From Oscillospiraceae bacterium (GTDB lineage Bacteria; Bacillota; Clostridia; Oscillospirales; Ruminococcaceae): 8,822 nt of DNA. Location: positions 1 through 8,822 of the forward strand of contig CAAGCE010000106.1 of assembly GCA_900768245.1 (NCBI GenBank), read 5' to 3'. This document shows, one piece after another, positions 5,830 to 8,822 of the stretch. How positions within the stretch are numbered: position 1 is the stretch's first letter; every line of letters begins with the position of its first letter. The position numbers and the translations under genes were made by a program. The notes under the pieces were generated by a model. That model was not told the origin of the DNA and ran no database searches. It worked only from the letters and a program-made list of their open reading frames with translations.

Positions 5830-7359
5830 ATGGGCGTAAAGTTTGACCTTACAGTTGCAGGTGCGGAAATTCTCGATTCTGTTATTTTTATGGAAAAGTC
5901 CCCTGCATATGCAGCTTTCAAAGAGGAGATCGAAAAAATCCTCTCTGACTTTAATAAAACAAAGCGTTTCGGAGATGCAGCGGATATTGATGTTAAATCT
6001 CTCACGGATAATTCCGAAGATACTCTTATCCATATGCAGCGTGCATTCCTTATCTGGACATTCAATGAGGATTACGGCAAAAAGGCACAGAACGATACCG
6101 ATTACTGCAAATTCCTCAAGCTCTTTGTAAAGTCACAGGAAAAATACCTTGTCGAAACAAACGGCGGCGACAGAAAAATTGATGTTACCGAGGTTGAAAG
6201 CTTCAAGCAGAAGTATCTTAACGCTGTTTCCGAAAATCCTGAAATATTTAATAGTATAAAGGAATTTTTCTCAGGCTATGTTTACGGCTATTTCTTCAAC
6301 TACCTTAACGAGCAGACGGTAATGCGTGATTATGCGGAATTTCTTGTCTGCCTCGGCATTATGTCAAACAAGATCTCCACTTCGGAAGCACAGAAGCAGA
6401 AGATCCTTCCGAAAATGGCACTCCTGCTCAATAATGACCGCTTCAAGTACATCAGCGGCGAAGTGCCTCTCAATGTAATGTTCAATATCGTATATGACAG
6501 ACTTTCTCTTGTAAATGTGTCCGACAGTGAAGACCGGATCATCAGAGATGCTCTCCGTGAATATATCATTTCAAATTATGACTTCCGTGAGGGCGATGAT
6601 CTTATAAGCGATACAGTCGTAACAAATGTTATGACAAAGCTTAACGGACGTTATGTTTGCGCAGCTGATTTTGCGTCCGACCTTCATAAGAATTCATTTG
6701 ACGGAGTAAGAACATTCCTTGACGCCGATAAAAATGATATGGGCGACTATACATATGAAAAGGTTCTTTCCATTATTGATGCAAAGTGTGCCGCAAACTT
6801 TGATGATTACTATACATCCGAAAGAGATGCGGTGATCGAAGTTGCCCTCGGCGCAGAATGCAGGGGCTATAAGTATCCTCTCGTATACAGGGAAGGCAGC
6901 AAATACTGGTTTGCGGATATTTATAAGGAGCTTGTTTTCCCTGCTGTTGACAAAGCGGCATATGTTGACGTTACAGCGGAAGAGCTTCCTATCGCAGAAT
7001 TTCCGTTTACCGATTCCGCACTCAGAACAAATATCATCAGATTCCTTGGCGGACTTGAAACAACAGGCTATTCTGTACGTTCGGATAAGCGTCCTTTGCT
7101 TGATGAGATCGAGAATATCAAGCATACATCAAGCTATTCCGATACAGAAAAACGTATGCTCATGCTTGAAAAGCTGCTTTATGTGCTTTCAGGCAATATG
7201 GACGGAAAATCATATATGCACCTGCTTAACGACTGTGTTTTTGAAACAGAGCTTTACAGTGAATATATCCGTTATCGTATGGATTGCCGCTTTAAGAAGG
7301 GCATGACAAATCTTGAAACAAAGAAAGCGCTTCTTGACGATATTAACAGCATAAGATAA
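5830..7359 (+). CDS. Uncharacterised 509-residue protein
   Basis: I do not recognise this protein. It is a clear gene: 509 codons in one frame, GGAG 8 bases before the ATG, codon use like its neighbours, and a terminator right after it. It appears cytoplasmic, with no signal peptide or membrane segment. It is rich in Asp, Glu, Tyr and Phe, probably mostly helical in its first 300 residues (for example 126-160 and 195-255), with a change of character near 335-395 where short strand-like, Tyr/Phe-rich segments occur (YKYPLVYREGSKYWFADIY, 337-355). The C-terminal 430-509 is again helical and charged. Seven cysteines (93, 164, 267, 310, 334, 459, 476) form no obvious metal site; I see no P-loop, HTH or nuclease motif. 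It sits 100 bases after pyrE, perhaps in the same transcript. A structural or regulatory role cannot be chosen. Confidence 0.88.
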   Translation: MGVKFDLTVAGAEILDSVIFMEKSPAYAAFKEEIEKILSDFNKTKRFGDAADIDVKSLTDNSEDTLIHMQRAFLIWTFNEDYGKKAQNDTDYCKFLKLFVKSQEKYLVETNGGDRKIDVTEVESFKQKYLNAVSENPEIFNSIKEFFSGYVYGYFFNYLNEQTVMRDYAEFLVCLGIMSNKISTSEAQKQKILPKMALLLNNDRFKYISGEVPLNVMFNIVYDRLSLVNVSDSEDRIIRDALREYIISNYDFREGDDLISDTVVTNVMTKLNGRYVCAADFASDLHKNSFDGVRTFLDADKNDMGDYTYEKVLSIIDAKCAANFDDYYTSERDAVIEVALGAECRGYKYPLVYREGSKYWFADIYKELVFPAVDKAAYVDVTAEELPIAEFPFTDSALRTNIIRFLGGLETTGYSVRSDKRPLLDEIENIKHTSSYSDTEKRMLMLEKLLYVLSGNMDGKSYMHLLNDCVFETELYSEYIRYRMDCRFKKGMTNLETKKALLDDINSIR

Positions 7360-7367
7360 AACAGTAC

Positions 7368-7410
7368 GCTGCTGTCGATAAGCGAAAAAGCTTTGTCGGC
7401 GGCAGCTTTT
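7368..7410 (+). terminator. Terminator after the 509-residue gene
   Basis: GCTGCTGTCGATAAGC (7368-7383) pairs, with G-U pairs and a one-base bulge, with GCTTTGTCGGCGGCAGC (7390-7406) around loop GAAAAA, followed by TTTT (7407-7410). It lies 9 bases past the stop codon and marks the end of the pyrE transcript. The T-tract touches the extended -10 box of the next promoter. Confidence 0.8.
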
Positions 7411-7418
7411 GCTATAAT
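7410..7418 (+). promoter_or_regulatory. Extended -10 promoter of the Nudix gene
   Basis: TGCTATAAT is a full extended -10 (TG at 7410-7411, TATAAT at 7413-7418). The -35 region falls in the descending arm of the terminator (GCTTTG at 7390-7395) and is poor, as expected for extended -10 promoters. The transcript would start near 7425, a leader of about 20 bases with AAAGGA (7431-7436) 8 bases before the ATG. Confidence 0.55.
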
Positions 7419-7444
7419 AAAAGCGAACAAAAAGGATTGTACTT

Positions 7445-7915
7445 ATGGATTGTACATTTAAAACAGAAGAAGGCAAATTCAATTTCAGAGTCGGTGCAGC
7501 TATTTACGACGGAAAAAGAGTGCTTTTTACCACGGACGGCAGGTCGGATTTTTATAATGCCGTTGGTGGAAGAGTGCAATTCGGCGAAACAACTGAAAAT
7601 GCTGTGCTGCGTGAAATCCGTGAGGAGCTTGGCATTGATGCCGAGATCGACAGGCTTTATTCAATAACCCAAAAGTTTTTTGAGTGCGGCGGTGTCGTTT
7701 ATCACGAAATTGAGTTCCTATATCTTATAAAACCCTTTGATTTTTCAAAAATTGATTATAATGCTATACATTGTGACGGTGATGACAGCAGGCTCGTCTG
7801 GCTTGATGCCGATAAAGAACCTGATATGCCGTATTTTCCGAAGCATATATTTGAAGCGGTAACTTCACCTTGCAGCGATGTAAAAATTATGACGGAAAAT
7901 GAACTTATGCAGTGA
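7445..7915 (+). CDS. Nudix hydrolase
   Basis: A 156-residue cytoplasmic enzyme of the Nudix superfamily, which cleaves nucleoside diphosphates linked to another group (NTPs, ADP-ribose, NAD(H), nucleotide sugars) using Mg2+. The Nudix box GX5EX7REUXEEXGU is complete at residues 42-64 (Gly42, Glu48, Arg56, Glu57, Glu60, Glu61, Gly63, Ile64), so it should be active. The strand before it (FRVGAAIYDGKRVLF, 14-28) and the later VVYHEIEFLYLIKP and SRLVWLDADKEPDMPYFP stretches fit the usual fold. Substrate cannot be inferred; the sequence is of the general MutT/ADP-ribose-like sort. It has its own promoter and is followed after 47 bases by the TPR lipoprotein gene, probably in the same transcript. 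Confidence 0.92.
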   Translation: MDCTFKTEEGKFNFRVGAAIYDGKRVLFTTDGRSDFYNAVGGRVQFGETTENAVLREIREELGIDAEIDRLYSITQKFFECGGVVYHEIEFLYLIKPFDFSKIDYNAIHCDGDDSRLVWLDADKEPDMPYFPKHIFEAVTSPCSDVKIMTENELMQ

Positions 7916-7962
7916 AATGCTGTTCTGAAAAAGTAAAGTTCCTTATTAAAGTGAGTGATTTA

Positions 7963-8625
7963 ATGGCATTGAAAAAATTGTCCGCTGCCGCCGTTTTGCT
8001 GGCTGCGGTACTTATGCTTTCCTCCTGCGGAAAATATTCAAAGGGGGACAAGCTCCTCAGTGAGGCTGTAAGTCAGTATAAAGAGCAGGACTATCAGACT
8101 GCACTTGCAACGTTGCAGCAAGCGGAAACAGAGGAGCTTAAAAGCGAAAAAGAAGAAAGCCTGTATTTTTATCTCGGTGAAACATATTATAAGCTTGGCG
8201 ACTATGAAAAAAGCCTTGAAGCACATTTGCAGGTCGTTGAGATAAAACCCGATACATTTAAAAGCTGGGTAACGATAGGTGTGTGCTACCGTAAGCTTGG
8301 CGAGGATAACAAAGCGCTTGACGCATATAATAAAGCTTTGTCCCATGACCCGCAGAATTCCGATTCAGTCGGATTATATGTAAGTCTTGGCGCACTTTAT
8401 ATCGAGAATAATAAGCCTTATACCGCTATTGATTACCTGGAAAAGGCGGAGGAGTTTTATCCCGAACACCCGGGAGTTCACGCAAACCTTGCTATTGCAT
8501 ATGCAATGGCATATGAATATGATAAGTCATCTGAAGAGCTTAAGCTTGCATCAGCATACGGCTATCCGAATGTTGACACGATAACTCAGAAGATAAACGA
8601 AGTGAAAAAGCTTCAGGGAAAATAA
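7963..8625 (+). CDS. TPR-repeat lipoprotein
   Basis: A 220-residue surface lipoprotein with tetratricopeptide repeats, which typically act as protein-binding scaffolds. Residues 1-22 are a signal peptide with lipobox LSSC (Cys22), so the mature protein is anchored outside the membrane. At least four TPR units follow: about 28-60, 65-98 (SLYFYLGETYYKLGDYEKSL), 98-132 (TIGVCYRKLGEDNKALDAYN) and 134-168 (LGALYIENNKPYTAIDYLEKA), with a fifth near 170-203 (ANLAIAYAMAYEYDKSSEEL). The start at 7963 is chosen because it places the charged KK and hydrophobic core correctly; an in-frame GTG at 7912, overlapping the Nudix stop, would add 17 residues ahead of the signal peptide. The ribosome binding site is weak (GTGAG). 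Partner unknown. Confidence 0.85.
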   Translation: MALKKLSAAAVLLAAVLMLSSCGKYSKGDKLLSEAVSQYKEQDYQTALATLQQAETEELKSEKEESLYFYLGETYYKLGDYEKSLEAHLQVVEIKPDTFKSWVTIGVCYRKLGEDNKALDAYNKALSHDPQNSDSVGLYVSLGALYIENNKPYTAIDYLEKAEEFYPEHPGVHANLAIAYAMAYEYDKSSEELKLASAYGYPNVDTITQKINEVKKLQGK

Positions 8626-8632
8626 CCGCACC

Positions 8633-8644
8633 TTTAACGTTAAA
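8633..8644. promoter_or_regulatory. Palindrome after the TPR gene
   Basis: TTTAACGTTAAA is a perfect 12-bp palindrome, flanked by CCG (8626-8628) and CGG (8646-8648), with a T-run at 8654-8659. It is too tight to be a convincing terminator hairpin, but no better terminator is seen after the TPR gene. It could be a weak terminator or an operator for the promoter at 8670-8698. Confidence 0.25.
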
Positions 8645-8669
8645 TCGGCGTAACATTTTTATTAAATGC

Positions 8670-8698
8670 TTGTATTGATGCCGGTTAAAATGTATAAT
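8670..8698 (+). promoter_or_regulatory. Candidate promoter reading out of the right edge
   Basis: TTGTAT (8670-8675), 17 bases, consensus TATAAT (8693-8698). No gene follows within the window; the transcript would begin near 8705 and run straight into the inverted-repeat element at 8752-8822. Confidence 0.45.
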
Positions 8699-8751
8699 TT
8701 AATGTAGGTCACCTCTAAAAACCATAGTGCCTCAGATGCGCAGTCAGATTT

Positions 8752-8822
8752 TTCGTCAGATTGTATAGAAATTTCGCAGGCATACTGTCGTATGTCAAGA
8801 AATTTATGTGCAAGATGACGGA
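8752..8822. repeat. Long imperfect hairpin element, cut by the window edge
   Basis: Two arms of about 33-34 bases face each other around loop TGTC (8786-8789): AAATTTC...GCATAC on the left matches GTATGTC...GAAATTT on the right, and the outer TTCGTCA (8752-8758) matches TGACGGA (8816-8822) with one G-T pair. Pairing reaches the last base of the window, so the arms probably continue; the left flank from about 8707 (GGTCACCTCTAAAAACC) may belong to the outer arm. It shares no sequence with the GC-rich repeat at 196-260 and 3409-3580. No coding region is present. A MITE-like element is the likeliest reading. Confidence 0.6.

Noticed and set aside
7393..7420. Third copy of the GC-rich repeat (TCGGCGGCAGCTTTTGCT)
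   Set aside because: The resemblance to the GGCGGCGGTTTRAGTTTTGCT core is short, and the sequence is fully explained as the descending arm and T-tract of the terminator.
1..8822. CRISPR array, tRNA, rRNA, riboswitch, phage or transposase genes
   Set aside because: No regularly spaced repeats, cloverleaf, recognisable riboswitch core or mobile-element protein was seen on either strand.

Overview
The window looks like a chromosomal segment of an anaerobic, low-to-mid GC Gram-positive bacterium, most likely a gut Clostridia of the Ruminococcus/Oscillospiraceae type. This is inferred from strong AGGAGG-type ribosome binding sites, lipoprotein signal peptides, Firmicutes-style promoters (TTGATT-N17-TATAAT seen twice, several extended -10 boxes), and a GGGtGRT-family gene paired with a NifU/IscU-like gene. 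No species can be fixed from the sequence alone. There is no phage, plasmid, CRISPR, tRNA or rRNA signal.

Layout. Bases 1-292 are non-coding: a structured GC-rich stretch followed by one copy of a dispersed repeat. Bases 293-1309 (minus) encode a sulfate-binding lipoprotein, with its own promoter and a possible operator upstream. Bases 1464-1515 hold a strong terminator ending a two-gene minus-strand operon: a NifU/IscU-like scaffold (2561-3253) followed by a GGGtGRT-family protein (1545-2546). Bases 3254-3654 are gene-free and hold the operon promoter, a second copy of the dispersed repeat built as a long imperfect inverted repeat, and the terminator of the next operon. Bases 3655-4862 (minus) carry a eukaryote-like dCMP deaminase (TTG start) followed by trmB. 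From a divergent intergenic region the plus strand reads pyrE (5067-5729), a 509-residue protein of unknown function (5830-7359), a terminator, then a Nudix hydrolase (7445-7915) and a TPR lipoprotein (7963-8625). The right end (8626-8822) has a promoter facing right and part of another long inverted-repeat element cut by the window edge.

How the genes relate. dCMP deaminase makes dUMP for thymidylate synthesis and PyrE makes OMP for UMP synthesis, so the divergent pair at 4383-5729 is a small pyrimidine locus with trmB attached. The sulfate-binding protein supplies sulfur and the NifU-like protein is probably linked to Fe-S clusters, so a sulfur theme for the left half is possible but unproven. 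The least understood items are the GGGtGRT/NifU-like module, the 509-residue protein next to pyrE, and the two families of hairpin-forming intergenic repeats.
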